The position numbers were made by a program, and so were the translations under genes. Source: Mycolicibacterium insubricum (GTDB lineage: Bacteria; Actinomycetota; Actinomycetes; Mycobacteriales; Mycobacteriaceae). From it: a DNA stretch of 64,000 nucleotides. Under the pieces are notes generated by a model that saw nothing but the letters and a program-made list of their open reading frames with translations, was not told the origin of the DNA and did not search any database. The DNA lies in contig NZ_AP022618.1 in NCBI RefSeq assembly GCF_010731615.1, forward strand, positions 434,001 through 498,000, in the 5' to 3' direction. Shown piece after piece: positions 19,558-28,986 of this stretch (position 1 is its first letter; the number at the start of each line of letters is the position of its first letter).

Positions 19558-22500
19558 CCACGACCATCCCGTCCCCGCCCGCCCCGGCGGCCGCCCCCGA
19601 ACCGGTGCCGGCGCTCCCGCGCGACGTCACCGTGGCCCGCTGGACGGCGCTGATCGCCGGGCTGATCGGGTTCGTGCTGTCGGTGTCGATCCCCTTGCTG
19701 CCGGTGGTGCAGACCACCGCGACGCTGAACTGGCCGCAGAGCGGCACCTACGGCAACGTCACCGCGCCGCTGATCTCCCAGGCGCCGGTGACGCTGACGG
19801 CGTCCATCCCGTGCTCGGTGATCGGTGAGCTGCCGCCGTCGGGCGGTCTGGTGCTGGGCACCGCGCCCGCCAAGGGCAAGCAGGCCACCCTCAACGCGCT
19901 GATGGTGACGGCGACGGCCACCGACGTGAACATCACCGACCGCAACGTCCCGGTGGCCAGCGTGCCGCGGCGGACGGTGCTCGGCAGCGCCGACAAGCCC
20001 GGCTGCTCCCGCATCGACATCACCTCGTCGGAGGCCGGGACATTCGCCGAGTTCGTCGGACTGACCGATCCCAAGAACGGCGGCCCGCTGCGCACCGGTT
20101 ACCCGGACCCGAACCTGCGCCCAGCGATCGTCGGGGTGTTCACCGACCTGACCGGCCCGGCCGCCGACGGCATGAGCTTCTCGGCGACCATCGACACCCG
20201 GTTCTCCACCACCCCGACCACGCTGAAGCTGGTCGCGATCATTCTGGCGGTGCTGGCCACCAGCATCGCGATCCTCGCGCTGTGGCGCCTCGACCGGCTC
20301 GACGGCCGGGGCATGCGGCGGCTGATCCCGGGCCGCTGGCGCACCTTCACCCTGGTCGACGCCGTGGTGATCACCGGGTTCGTGATCTGGTACATCGCCG
20401 GGGCGAACTCCAGCGACGACGGCTACATCCTGGGCATGGCGCGGGTCGCCGACCACGCCGGCTACATGTCGAATTACTTCCGCTGGTTCGGCAGCCCGGA
20501 GGACCCGTTCGGCTGGTACTACAACCTGCTGGCGCTGATGACTCACGTCAGCGACGCCAGCCTGTGGATCCGGCTGCCGGATCTGGTGTGTTCACTGGTC
20601 TGCTGGCTGCTGCTGTCGCGTGAGGTGCTGCCCCGGCTCGGTCCCGCGGTGCATCAGTCGCGGCCCGCGCTGTGGGCGGCGGGGATGGTGCTGCTGGCGG
20701 CCTGGATGCCATTCAACAACGGCCTGCGCCCGGAAGGCCAGATCGCCACCGGCGCGCTGATCACCTACGTGCTGATCGAGCGGGCCATCGGCTCGGGCCG
20801 GCTGACCCCGGCCGCGCTGGCGATCGTCACCGCGGCGTTCACCCTGGGCATCCAGCCGACCGGGTTGATCGCCGTCGCCGCGCTGGTCGCCGGTGGCCGC
20901 CCCATCCTGCGGATCCTGGCCCGTCGGCGACGGGTGGTCGGCACCTGGCCGCTGCTGGCGCCGTTGCTGGCCGCGGGCACGGTGGTGCTGGCGGTGGTGT
21001 TCGCCGACCAGACGCTGGCCACCGTGCTGGAGGCCACCCGGATCCGCACCGCGATCGGACCGAGCCAGGAGTGGTACACCGAGAACCTGCGCTACTACTA
21101 CCTGATCCTGCAGACCGTCGACGGGTCGATATCGCGGCGGTTCGGGTTCTTCATCACCGCGCTGTCGCTGTTCACCACGATGTTTTTGATGCTGCGCCGC
21201 GGTCGGGTGCCCGGGGTGGCGCGCGGGCCGGTGTGGCGGCTGATCGGCATCATCTTCGCCACCATCTTCTTCCTGATGTTCACCCCCACCAAATGGGTGC
21301 ACCACTTCGGGCTGTTCGCCGCCGTCGGCGCGGCGATGGCCGCGGTGGCCACCGTGCTGGTGTCGCGGGTGGTGCTGCGCTCGGCGCGCAACCGGATGAC
21401 GTTCCTGGCGGCGCTGCTGTTCGTTATGGCGCTGACCTGGGCGTCCACCAACGGCTGGTGGTACGTCTCCACCTACGGGGTGCCGTTCAACAACGACGTG
21501 CCGGCCGTCGGCGGCATCACCATCTCCACGATGTTCTTCGCCGCGTTCGCGGTCACGGCGATCTACGCGTTCTACCTGCACTTCGCGCCGCCGGGGGCCG
21601 GTGACGGGCGACTGCCCCGGGCGCTGACCGCCGCGCCGATCCCACTGGCGGCGGGCTTCATGGTGCTGACGTTCATCGCCTCGATGCTGATCGGGGCGGT
21701 CCGCCAGTACCCGACGTACTCGAATGCCTGGGCCAACCTGCGGGAGCTCGGCGGCGGCTGCGGCATGGCCGACGACGTCCTGGTCGAACCGGATCCCAAC
21801 CAGGGTTTCCTGACGCCCGTCGGCGGCCCGTTCGGTGCGCTGGGGCCCCTCGGCGGGGACAAGCCGGTGGGCTTCACACCCAACGGGGTGCCGGACAAGA
21901 TCGTCGCCGAGTCCATCCGGCTGAACACCCCGAAGCCGGGTACCGACTACGACTGGGATCAACCGGTCAAACTCAAGACCCCCGGTATCAACGGGTCGAC
22001 GGTGCCGCTGCCCTATGACCTGGACCCGGCGCGGGTTCCGGTGGCCGGTTCCTACCGCGACGGCTCCCAGCAGCCGGCACTGCTGACCTCGGCCTGGTAC
22101 CAGTTGCCGGCGCCCGACGATGCGCACCCGCTGGTGGTGATCACCGCCGCGGGCACCATTACCGGCGACAGCGTCGCCAAGGGCCGCACCGAGGGTCAGG
22201 CCGTGCAGCTGGAGTACGCGCGCACCGGCCCGGACGGCGCCCCGGTTCCGGCGGGCCGGCTGACCCCGTACGACGTCGGCCCCACCCCGTCGTGGCGCAA
22301 CCTGCGCTACCCGCGTTCGGCCATGCCCGACGATGCGACGTTCGTCCGGGTGGTGGCCGATGACCGGTCGCTGAGCCAGGGCGACTGGGTAGCCGTCACC
22401 CCGCCGCGACTGCCCGAGGTCCGGTCGGTCCAGGAGTACATCGGCAAGGACCAGCCGGTGCTGATGGACTGGGCCGTCGGGCTGGTGTTCCCGTGTCAGC

Positions 22501-22805
22501 GGCCGATGCTGCACGCCAACGGCGTCACCGAGATCCCGAAGTTCCGGATCAGCCCGGACTACTTCGCCAAGTTGCAGTCGACCGACACCTGGCAGGACGG
22601 CATGAACGGCGGCTTGCTGGGCATCACCGACCTGCTGCTGCGGGCGCATGTGATGGCGGCCTACCTGTCGCGGGACTGGGGCCAGGACTGGGGTTCGCTG
22701 CACCGGTTCGACACCGTGGTAGACGCCACTCCCGCCCAGATCGACCTGGGCACCGCGACGCACAGTGGGTTGTGGAAGGACGGGAAGATCCGGATCAAGC
22801 CGTAG
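19554..22805 (+). CDS. embB: Arabinosyltransferase EmbB
   Basis: 1083-residue partner of EmbA and main ethambutol target. The N-terminus is Ala/Pro-rich, then a membrane helix, [13 protein letters not shown], periplasmic domain and the ethambutol-determining loop [17 protein letters not shown]. Met295 here (codon 20436-20438) stands where M. tuberculosis has Met306, and the flanking Ile-Leu-Gly is the susceptible form, not the substituted form of naturally resistant rapid growers. The ATG overlaps the embA stop. It ends the arabinan block; the next gene is convergent, 21 bases away. Confidence 0.96.
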   Translation: MTTTIPSPPAPAAAPEPVPALPRDVTVARWTALIAGLIGFVLSVSIPLLPVVQTTATLNWPQSGTYGNVTAPLISQAPVTLTASIPCSVIGELPPSGGLVLGTAPAKGKQATLNALMVTATATDVNITDRNVPVASVPRRTVLGSADKPGCSRIDITSSEAGTFAEFVGLTDPKNGGPLRTGYPDPNLRPAIVGVFTDLTGPAADGMSFSATIDTRFSTTPTTLKLVAIILAVLATSIAILALWRLDRLDGRGMRRLIPGRWRTFTLVDAVVITGFVIWYIAGANSSDDGYILGMARVADHAGYMSNYFRWFGSPEDPFGWYYNLLALMTHVSDASLWIRLPDLVCSLVCWLLLSREVLPRLGPAVHQSRPALWAAGMVLLAAWMPFNNGLRPEGQIATGALITYVLIERAIGSGRLTPAALAIVTAAFTLGIQPTGLIAVAALVAGGRPILRILARRRRVVGTWPLLAPLLAAGTVVLAVVFADQTLATVLEATRIRTAIGPSQEWYTENLRYYYLILQTVDGSISRRFGFFITALSLFTTMFLMLRRGRVPGVARGPVWRLIGIIFATIFFLMFTPTKWVHHFGLFAAVGAAMAAVATVLVSRVVLRSARNRMTFLAALLFVMALTWASTNGWWYVSTYGVPFNNDVPAVGGITISTMFFAAFAVTAIYAFYLHFAPPGAGDGRLPRALTAAPIPLAAGFMVLTFIASMLIGAVRQYPTYSNAWANLRELGGGCGMADDVLVEPDPNQGFLTPVGGPFGALGPLGGDKPVGFTPNGVPDKIVAESIRLNTPKPGTDYDWDQPVKLKTPGINGSTVPLPYDLDPARVPVAGSYRDGSQQPALLTSAWYQLPAPDDAHPLVVITAAGTITGDSVAKGRTEGQAVQLEYARTGPDGAPVPAGRLTPYDVGPTPSWRNLRYPRSAMPDDATFVRVVADDRSLSQGDWVAVTPPRLPEVRSVQEYIGKDQPVLMDWAVGLVFPCQRPMLHANGVTEIPKFRISPDYFAKLQSTDTWQDGMNGGLLGITDLLLRAHVMAAYLSRDWGQDWGSLHRFDTVVDATPAQIDLGTATHSGLWKDGKIRIKP

Positions 22806-22826
22806 CCGCTGCCCGCGACCGCGACC

Positions 22827-24245
22827 TCAGCCGCGGCGGAGCCGGGCGAGCGCCAGCTCGGCGGCGTTGGCGCCGCACATGCCGTGTGCGCCGGGACCGG
22901 GTGGCGTGGCCGCCGAGCAGATGTACATCCCGGGGACGCCGATGGTGTACGGCGACAAGGTGGTTCGCGGGCCGAACACCAGTTGCCGGACATCCTTGGC
23001 GCCGGTGTTGATGTCACCGCCGACGTAGTTGGCGTTGTAGACCGACATCTCGGTGGTCGTGCGGACCGCCCGGCCGACGATGCGGTCGGAAAATCCGGGG
23101 GCGAACCGTTCGATCTGGGCGACGATCGCCTCGGTGGCATCCCCGGCGTAGCCGTTGGGCACATGCGCGTAGGCGGAGACGGGGTTGATGTCACCCACGC
23201 TGCGCTGCGGATCCGCCAGGTACTGCTGGAAGGCCAAGACGAACGGCCGCTGCGGCATACGGCCCCGGTGGATGTCGCGTTCGGTCGCGGCGAGCTCGGC
23301 GAAGTCACCGCCGAGATGCACCGTGCCGGCCCGGCGCGCCGCCTCGTTGCTCCACGGCACTTCGCCGTCCACGGCGAAGTCGACCTTGAAGGCCCCCGGG
23401 CCGTAGCGGAACCGGCGAAACGCCCGGGCCACCCGCGCGGGCAACCGGTCGCCCAGGATGGCGGCGATCGCGGTTGGTGCCAGGTCGAACATGACGATGT
23501 CGGCGGTGGGCAACTGGTCGTACGCGGTCACCCGCACACCCGTCTCGATCCGGCCGCCGAGTTCGGTGAGCCGCGCTGCCAGCGCATCGGTCAGGGCCTG
23601 CGAACCACCCGCAGCGACCGGCCACCCGTTGGCGTGGCCGGCGGTGATGATGCCCAGCCCGATCGCCGAGGTCAGGGGGCGGGTCAGCGGCTGGAAGGTA
23701 TGGGCGGCGACGCCGCCGAACAGGGCCCGGGCCTGCGGCGTGCGGAAGCCACGGGCGAGGACCGCGGCCGGCAGCACCGTCGGGGCACCGAATCTGGCCA
23801 GGCCGATCGGGTGGTGCGGGACCCGCAGCAGCGGACCCATGATGTCCTCCGACAGGGTGCCAAACCGTCTGGACGGCCCGCCGAACAGTGCTTCCCAGCG
23901 GCGGCCGTCGGCGCCGAGCCCGGCGGCGGTGTCCTGCACCGACCGGTGCAGTGCCCCGGCGCTGCCGTCGTCGAGCGGGTGTACGCAGTCGATCTCGGTC
24001 CACCGCCACTGCAGGCCGTGGCGGTCCAGGCCCTGCTCCCTGATGAATCGGGAGCCGGCGGGCATGACGTGGATGGCCGCGCAATGGTCGAAAACCAGGC
24101 CCGGCCGGATGCTTTCGCCGGAGCGGACCCCGCCGCCGATCCGGTCGGCCGCCTCCAGCACCGTCACCCCGATGCCGGCCGCGGCCAGGGTGATCGCGGC
24201 GGACAGCCCGTTGGGGCCCGCGCCAACCACGACGGCGTCAGGCAC
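22827..24245 (-). CDS. FAD-dependent oxidoreductase of the phytoene-desaturase type
   Basis: 472 residues. The N-terminus is a dinucleotide-binding fold (AVVVGAGPNGLSAAITLAAAG then VTVLEAADRIGGG), and the C-terminal end has GMYICSAATPPGPGAHGM, the second FAD contact of phytoene dehydrogenase/amine-oxidase relatives. No membrane segment. Substrate unknown: carotenoid, isoprenoid or acyl chain are all possible. GTG 24245 overlaps the end of the DUF3556 gene by eight bases, so it is the last gene of a three-gene operon with the ligase and the membrane protein. Another oxidoreductase of this type is at 56004, but in an unrelated setting. Confidence 0.8.
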   Translation of the reverse strand: MPDAVVVGAGPNGLSAAITLAAAGIGVTVLEAADRIGGGVRSGESIRPGLVFDHCAAIHVMPAGSRFIREQGLDRHGLQWRWTEIDCVHPLDDGSAGALHRSVQDTAAGLGADGRRWEALFGGPSRRFGTLSEDIMGPLLRVPHHPIGLARFGAPTVLPAAVLARGFRTPQARALFGGVAAHTFQPLTRPLTSAIGLGIITAGHANGWPVAAGGSQALTDALAARLTELGGRIETGVRVTAYDQLPTADIVMFDLAPTAIAAILGDRLPARVARAFRRFRYGPGAFKVDFAVDGEVPWSNEAARRAGTVHLGGDFAELAATERDIHRGRMPQRPFVLAFQQYLADPQRSVGDINPVSAYAHVPNGYAGDATEAIVAQIERFAPGFSDRIVGRAVRTTTEMSVYNANYVGGDINTGAKDVRQLVFGPRTTLSPYTIGVPGMYICSAATPPGPGAHGMCGANAAELALARLRRG

Positions 24246-26046
24246 CCTGTCCCGCCTGCCCGCCGGTGGCCATCGGCGTGAGGAACTCGGTGTTGGCCCG
24301 GCGCCAGGTGACGTTCACCGGGATCGGTCCGTTGGGCAGCCAGGGCTGCTCGGTGACCAGGTCCGCGACGTTCCAGGTGCCCCGTTCGACGACGCCGAGC
24401 GCCGCATCGATCACCTTGTACTCCTGGGTCATCCGGTGGACCGGCTGCGATTCGACCCACACGACGACGAGTTCGCCCGGTTGAAACTGCGCCTCGGTCT
24501 GGATGGCCCGGATCAGGTCTTCGTCGTGCAGGTGTCCGTCGCCGAAGTTGAACCCGATGATCGTGTTGCAGGCCATCTCGCCCTCTCGCACGGTGCGGCT
24601 GTCGATGTCCGGAAGGTCGCGCAGCAGAACCGAATAGAGACCGCGCCCCTGGCTGTGCAGGGCGCGCCACGCCGTCACCTGCTGGGTGAACACCTCGGCG
24701 TCCACCGGGTCCCAGCCGAACGCGATGTACTGGTCGACGGTGTTGGGCGCCGACCGGGTGACCCTGTTCAGCTTCTCCTCGGCGCCGGGCGTGAAGGTCC
24801 ACACCGCCGAAGCCCAGTTACCCGCGTACTGTCGCATGGCGGGCAGGAAGGACACCAGGTCCGGGCGCAGATTCCCGAGTATCGGGAAGAAGCAGAGGCC
24901 GATCAGCAGCGCGACGGTCAGCCACGGGGAGGACATGTCGGAGATCCCGTAGCCCTGCCAGGACGGGAATCCGGCGAACAGGAAGACGGTGATGTAGGCG
25001 AACAACACGTTCCATTCCAACGGCACGGCCAGCGGGAACGTCGAGATGATGAACAGGTGGAAGCAGACCATCAGGGCGCCGGCCGCATACGTGAGCCATG
25101 GCCAGGGGGACAGCAGCAGGGTCAGCGGTGCGACGATCTCCACGACGCTGCCCGGGCCGTGTGCCATGAACGACGCCAGGTGCGACGGTCGTAGGTCGTC
25201 GGGGAAGTCCCGGTAGTGGGCCCGTTTGATCCACCTGGCGGGGATCGACGGGCTGTTGCTGACCATCGGCGCGATGACATTGGTGAAGTGCACGCCGAAC
25301 TTGGAGATACCGGCCCAGATCCACACAGTGCAGATCAGTAGCTTGCCGGCGATGATCATGTCGACGAACGGCAGCGTGGTGAAGAACAGCAATGCGGGCA
25401 GGTACTGCTCACCGCGGGCCGCGAGGAAGATCGTCTTGTCCCGCAGCCCGATCAGCACCAGCAGGACCATCGGCGCGATCAGCAGGGCGGGATCGACCAG
25501 CCCCGAGGTGTTGTCCGGCAGTGCCATCGACAGCGAATCGCTGTGTACGCCGGGGCAGACCAGCGCCAGCACGACGGCAGCGGTCAGCGCCAGGTAGACG
25601 GCGACGTCGAACCAGGTGCGCCGGTCACCGCCGGTGAACGGGACGGCCCGCCACGGACGCAGCCGGATGGTGTGCGGTCTGGCCCAGAATCGGTAGCCAC
25701 CGGTCATCGGTTTGGTCTTGCCCGCCAGCGGCCCCCACGAGCCGGCGAGGCCGAGCAGTTCCAGCAGCAGGGTCCACAGGATCAGCTTCTGGTACACGAT
25801 CGGCTGGTCCCACCACTGGGAGACATGCCAGAACGCGGGCAGGTGCGAAGTGGCGGTGGCGATCACCACGCCGCCCAGCGCGTAGAAGACGACGAGTTTC
25901 ACGATGTAGACGACGTGGATCATCCGCGGAACGCCGAGGCCGGAATCCACCCATTTGGTGGTCATGATGCGCAGCCGCTCGGTCAGTGGGCTGCGCAGAA
26001 GGTCCTCGAGGTCGCCCTCGGGAAGGGTGGGTCGGACGAATCCCAT
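24238..26046 (-). CDS. DUF3556 multi-pass membrane protein
   Basis: 602 residues. It opens MGFVRPTLPEGDLEDLL, the usual beginning of the DUF3556 family of actinobacterial membrane proteins, and has about ten hydrophobic segments between residues ~55 and ~420. The C-terminal ~190 residues are soluble and carry EGEMACNTIIGFNFGDGHLH. Family length is about 570-600, so it is complete. Start ATG 26046 has a strong AAAGGAG ribosome-binding site; the frame stays open far upstream, but that part is antisense noise inside the ligase gene. No reaction is known for the family. Position between a ligase and an oxidoreductase suggests a role in making or moving a lipid-like compound (inference). Confidence 0.8.
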   Translation of the reverse strand: MGFVRPTLPEGDLEDLLRSPLTERLRIMTTKWVDSGLGVPRMIHVVYIVKLVVFYALGGVVIATATSHLPAFWHVSQWWDQPIVYQKLILWTLLLELLGLAGSWGPLAGKTKPMTGGYRFWARPHTIRLRPWRAVPFTGGDRRTWFDVAVYLALTAAVVLALVCPGVHSDSLSMALPDNTSGLVDPALLIAPMVLLVLIGLRDKTIFLAARGEQYLPALLFFTTLPFVDMIIAGKLLICTVWIWAGISKFGVHFTNVIAPMVSNSPSIPARWIKRAHYRDFPDDLRPSHLASFMAHGPGSVVEIVAPLTLLLSPWPWLTYAAGALMVCFHLFIISTFPLAVPLEWNVLFAYITVFLFAGFPSWQGYGISDMSSPWLTVALLIGLCFFPILGNLRPDLVSFLPAMRQYAGNWASAVWTFTPGAEEKLNRVTRSAPNTVDQYIAFGWDPVDAEVFTQQVTAWRALHSQGRGLYSVLLRDLPDIDSRTVREGEMACNTIIGFNFGDGHLHDEDLIRAIQTEAQFQPGELVVVWVESQPVHRMTQEYKVIDAALGVVERGTWNVADLVTEQPWLPNGPIPVNVTWRRANTEFLTPMATGGQAGQGA

Positions 26047-26072
26047 GCTCAGCTCCTTTCGGTGGTTCGAGG

Positions 26073-27539
26073 TCAGGATCGCGCGGCGGCGGGCGCGGCG
26101 AGTTTGCGCAGCACGGGTTTGTCGATCTTTCCGATCGCGTTCTTCGGCAGGCTGTCCAGCACCGTGATCTCCACCGGGAGTTTGTATTTCGACAGCAGAC
26201 CGGCGAGATGCGCGGCGATGCCGTCGGAGGTCGGGGCGGGGTCGGTCAGCGAGACGAACAACACCGGTTCCTCGCCGTAGAGGACGCTGGGGCGTCCGAC
26301 CACCGCCGCCTCGACGACGCCGGGCAGCTGGTAGGCCGCGTTCTCGATCTCCTTCGGGTAGATGTTCTCGCCGCCGCGGATGATCATGTCCTTGGCCCGG
26401 TCGATGAGCACCAGGTAACCGTCCTCGTCGATGAGGCCGATGTCGCCGGTGTGCAGCCACCCGTCGACCAGGGTCCGCGCGGTTTCTTCGGGCCGATTCA
26501 GGTAGCCGCGCATCACGTTGGGTCCGGCGATGGTGACCTCCCCCGGGAGGCCCCGGGGTACCTCGTTGCCGTCGGTGTCGACAATGCGGATTTCCTGGCC
26601 GGGCAGCGGGATGCCGACGGTGCCGGGCTTGCGCGGGCCGTGCAGCGGATTGCCGGTGCTCGCGCACGACCCTTCGGAGAGCCCGTAGCCTTCGATCAGG
26701 CCGAACCCATAACGGTTCTGGAACCGTTCGAGCAGTTCGACGCTGGCGGGCGCGGCGCCGCACACGGCGAACCGGACTGCGCTGGTGTCCGGTTTCACGT
26801 CGGCGGGTAGCCCGGCGAGCATGGCGTAGATGGTCGGCACGGCGGAGAAGTAGGTGGCGCGGCTGGCCTCGAGGCGATCGAAGAAGGTTCCGGGGTCGAA
26901 CCGGCCGGCGATGGTGACGCGGCCCCCGACGATCAGCGGCGACAGCGTGCTGACCACGATGCCGTTGACGTGGAACAGCGGCAGGATCAACAGGCTGTGG
27001 TCGGCGGCGGTCAGCTCGAAGCCGTCGATCACCATGGCGCACATGGCTTCGACGTTTCCGTGGTCGAGCATCACGCCCTTGGGCCGGCCGGTGGTGCCGC
27101 TGGTGTAGATGAGCAGCGCCAGGTCGTCGCCGGTGACCGGTGCGGCGGGTGCCGTCGGGGCGTCGGTCACGGCGAGGTCGGCCGTCGTGAGCACCGTCGC
27201 GTCGTCCTCGAAGTCCGGTGCGCTGTCCACGATCACCACCGCGGCCGCCGCGTCGCGGATCTGGAAGACGGCCTCGGGGCCGGTCAGGGTCGGGCTGATC
27301 GGGGTGACGACGGCGCCGAGCCGCCACGCCGCGAACAGCGCGACGACGAACTCGGCCTGGTTGGGCAGCATGACGGCGACGACGTCACCGGCGCGGATCC
27401 CGTGTGCACGCAGGACGGCCGCGGCGCGCAGCACGGCGGCGAGAAATGCGGCGTTGTCCAGGCTGGTGCGGTCGTCGGCGACGGCCGGTGCCGCGGGCGC
27501 CTCGGCGCCGCGGCGGTCGGGCAGTGTCACAAGGGTCAT
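26073..27539 (-). CDS. Class I adenylate-forming ligase (acyl-CoA synthetase-like)
   Basis: 488 residues. The AMP-binding P-loop is LLIYTSGTTGRPKGVM near residue 175; GLIEGYGLSEGS is the A5-type motif; LHTGDIGLIDEDGYL and the hinge region DRAKDMIIRGGENIYP follow; the catalytic lysine is in KNAIGKIDKP near the C-terminus. It activates a carboxylate as an acyl-adenylate and probably passes it to CoA; the chain is not predictable by eye. First gene of the operon that continues into DUF3556 (26-base gap) and the FAD oxidoreductase. Divergent from the PucR-like regulator, 142 bases away. Confidence 0.88.
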   Translation of the reverse strand: MTLVTLPDRRGAEAPAAPAVADDRTSLDNAAFLAAVLRAAAVLRAHGIRAGDVVAVMLPNQAEFVVALFAAWRLGAVVTPISPTLTGPEAVFQIRDAAAAVVIVDSAPDFEDDATVLTTADLAVTDAPTAPAAPVTGDDLALLIYTSGTTGRPKGVMLDHGNVEAMCAMVIDGFELTAADHSLLILPLFHVNGIVVSTLSPLIVGGRVTIAGRFDPGTFFDRLEASRATYFSAVPTIYAMLAGLPADVKPDTSAVRFAVCGAAPASVELLERFQNRYGFGLIEGYGLSEGSCASTGNPLHGPRKPGTVGIPLPGQEIRIVDTDGNEVPRGLPGEVTIAGPNVMRGYLNRPEETARTLVDGWLHTGDIGLIDEDGYLVLIDRAKDMIIRGGENIYPKEIENAAYQLPGVVEAAVVGRPSVLYGEEPVLFVSLTDPAPTSDGIAAHLAGLLSKYKLPVEITVLDSLPKNAIGKIDKPVLRKLAAPAAARS

Positions 27540-27591
27540 GGGAAGTACCTAGCGCGGTCGGTTGATGTGGTCGATGCACGAACGGTAGCGG

Positions 27592-27653
27592 TCTATGAGG
27601 TGGGTCACATCGTTGTCGGGCGATGAATTCACTTCCGCGGGTTGTTTCATAGA
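27592..27653. promoter_or_regulatory. Spaced inverted repeat in the ligase/PucR divergent promoter
   Basis: TCTATGA (27592-27598) and TCATAGA (27647-27653) are exact reverse complements 55 bases apart in the 142-bp gap between the operon start (27539) and the regulator start (27682). Such paired half-sites could bind the regulator with looping. Seven-base arms may be chance. Confidence 0.3.
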
Positions 27654-27681
27654 GACAAACCGGACGGCTTAGGCTGGGTTC

Positions 27682-28965
27682 GTGGCCACGCCCGCCCCGC
27701 CCGGCGACACCGCCGTCGCAGCCGCTCTCGGAGCGATCATGAGTCGGATCAGTGCGCACCAGGACCGGGTCGTCGCCACCGTGGAACGGCGGATCGTCAC
27801 CGAGATCACGCAGCTTCGCGACGATTCCGGTCTCGGCGACCTGCTCGGCGCGAGCGTGGCCGGCAACGTGGACACCATCTTCCGGGCGCTGCGGCACCAG
27901 ATCCCCATCCACCGCGTCGAACCGCCGACGGCGGCCCTGGAGTACGCCCGACGGGTGGCCCAGCACGGCATTCCGATGAATGCGCTGATCCGCGCCTACC
28001 GGCTCGGCCACGCCCTGGTCCTCGGCGCCATCGCCGAGGAGCTGGAGACCACGGACCTGGAACCACAACTGCGCCTCGCGGTGTTCGAGCAGATCACCGA
28101 CATCAGCTTCCGGTATGTCGATTGGATCTCTCAGCAGGTGTCGGTGGTCTACGAGCATGAGCGTGACCGCTGGCTGGAGAACCGCAACAGCGCCCGCGAG
28201 ATCCGGGTCCGCGAGGTGCTGATCTCCGATGACGGTGACACTGACGCAGTCGCGGCGGCGATCGGCTACCCGATGCGTCGGACGAACCTGGCGCTGATGT
28301 TGTGGCGCCCCGAGGCCGGGGAGGTCGGCGACGACCTGATCGGCCTGGAGCGCTTCCTCCGCGCTCTCACCGAAGCGCTTTCCGCACAGGGTGACTCACT
28401 ATTCGTCGGTGCCGACCAGTCCTGCGGCTGGGGTTGGATACCGCTGTCCACCCGGGACGCGCCGGCGGTGGCCGCACGGGTGCGCCGGTTTGTCGGCGAG
28501 CATCCCGATGCGCCGGCCGTAGCCCTGGGGTCGGCGCTGCCCGGGCTGGACGGATTCCGCCGCTCGCACCGGCAGGCCCACCGCGCTCGGGGGATGGCGA
28601 TCGCCATGGGATTGGCCGCGGGCGGGGTGATCTCCGCCGACGATCCCGGGTTCGCCACCGCCGCAATGCTCGGCGAGGATCTGGAGCAGACCCGCGACTG
28701 GGTGGCCGAGGTGCTCGGATCGCTGGCCACCGACACGGCGAACGACGCCCGGCTGCGGGAGACCCTGTGGGTGTTCCTGCAGCACGGGTCGAGCTACAAG
28801 GGCGCCGCCGCAGAGCTCAGACTGCATTTCAACTCGGTGAAGTACCGGGTCGTCCGCGCGGGACAGCGCCGTGGCCGCCCGATCGCCGACGAGCGGCTCG
28901 ATGTCGAGTTGGCGTTGCTGGTGTGTCGATGGTTCGGGGGCGCGGTGCTGCAGCCCGGCGGGTGA
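27682..28965 (+). CDS. PucR-type helix-turn-helix regulator, likely control of the neighbouring lipid operon
   Basis: 427 residues. The N-terminal ~160 residues are helical and RsbRD-like; the middle is a weak CdaR-like domain; the C-terminal ~60 residues form the PucR HTH (SYKGAAAELRLHFNSVKYRV). The recognition helix HFNSVKYRVVRAG differs from the other PucR-type gene in the window (HPNTVRNRLHRIE). GTG 27682 was chosen by the start of homologous sequence. It faces away from the ligase-DUF3556-oxidoreductase operon, the classic layout for a local regulator. Confidence 0.83.
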   Translation: MATPAPPGDTAVAAALGAIMSRISAHQDRVVATVERRIVTEITQLRDDSGLGDLLGASVAGNVDTIFRALRHQIPIHRVEPPTAALEYARRVAQHGIPMNALIRAYRLGHALVLGAIAEELETTDLEPQLRLAVFEQITDISFRYVDWISQQVSVVYEHERDRWLENRNSAREIRVREVLISDDGDTDAVAAAIGYPMRRTNLALMLWRPEAGEVGDDLIGLERFLRALTEALSAQGDSLFVGADQSCGWGWIPLSTRDAPAVAARVRRFVGEHPDAPAVALGSALPGLDGFRRSHRQAHRARGMAIAMGLAAGGVISADDPGFATAAMLGEDLEQTRDWVAEVLGSLATDTANDARLRETLWVFLQHGSSYKGAAAELRLHFNSVKYRVVRAGQRRGRPIADERLDVELALLVCRWFGGAVLQPGG

Positions 28966-28986
28966 ACGTCCCGGCGCCGGGCGGGT

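Noticed and set aside
26047..27327. N-terminal extension of the DUF3556 protein to 1029 residues
   Set aside because: The extension is antisense-frame sequence within the ligase gene, is Arg/Pro-rich, and a strong ribosome-binding site precedes ATG 26046.
22806..28986. Horizontally acquired island between embB and accD4
   Set aside because: Base composition and codon use look like the neighbours, and there is no integrase, IS end or tRNA; only gene content differs from M. tuberculosis, which itself carries other genes here.
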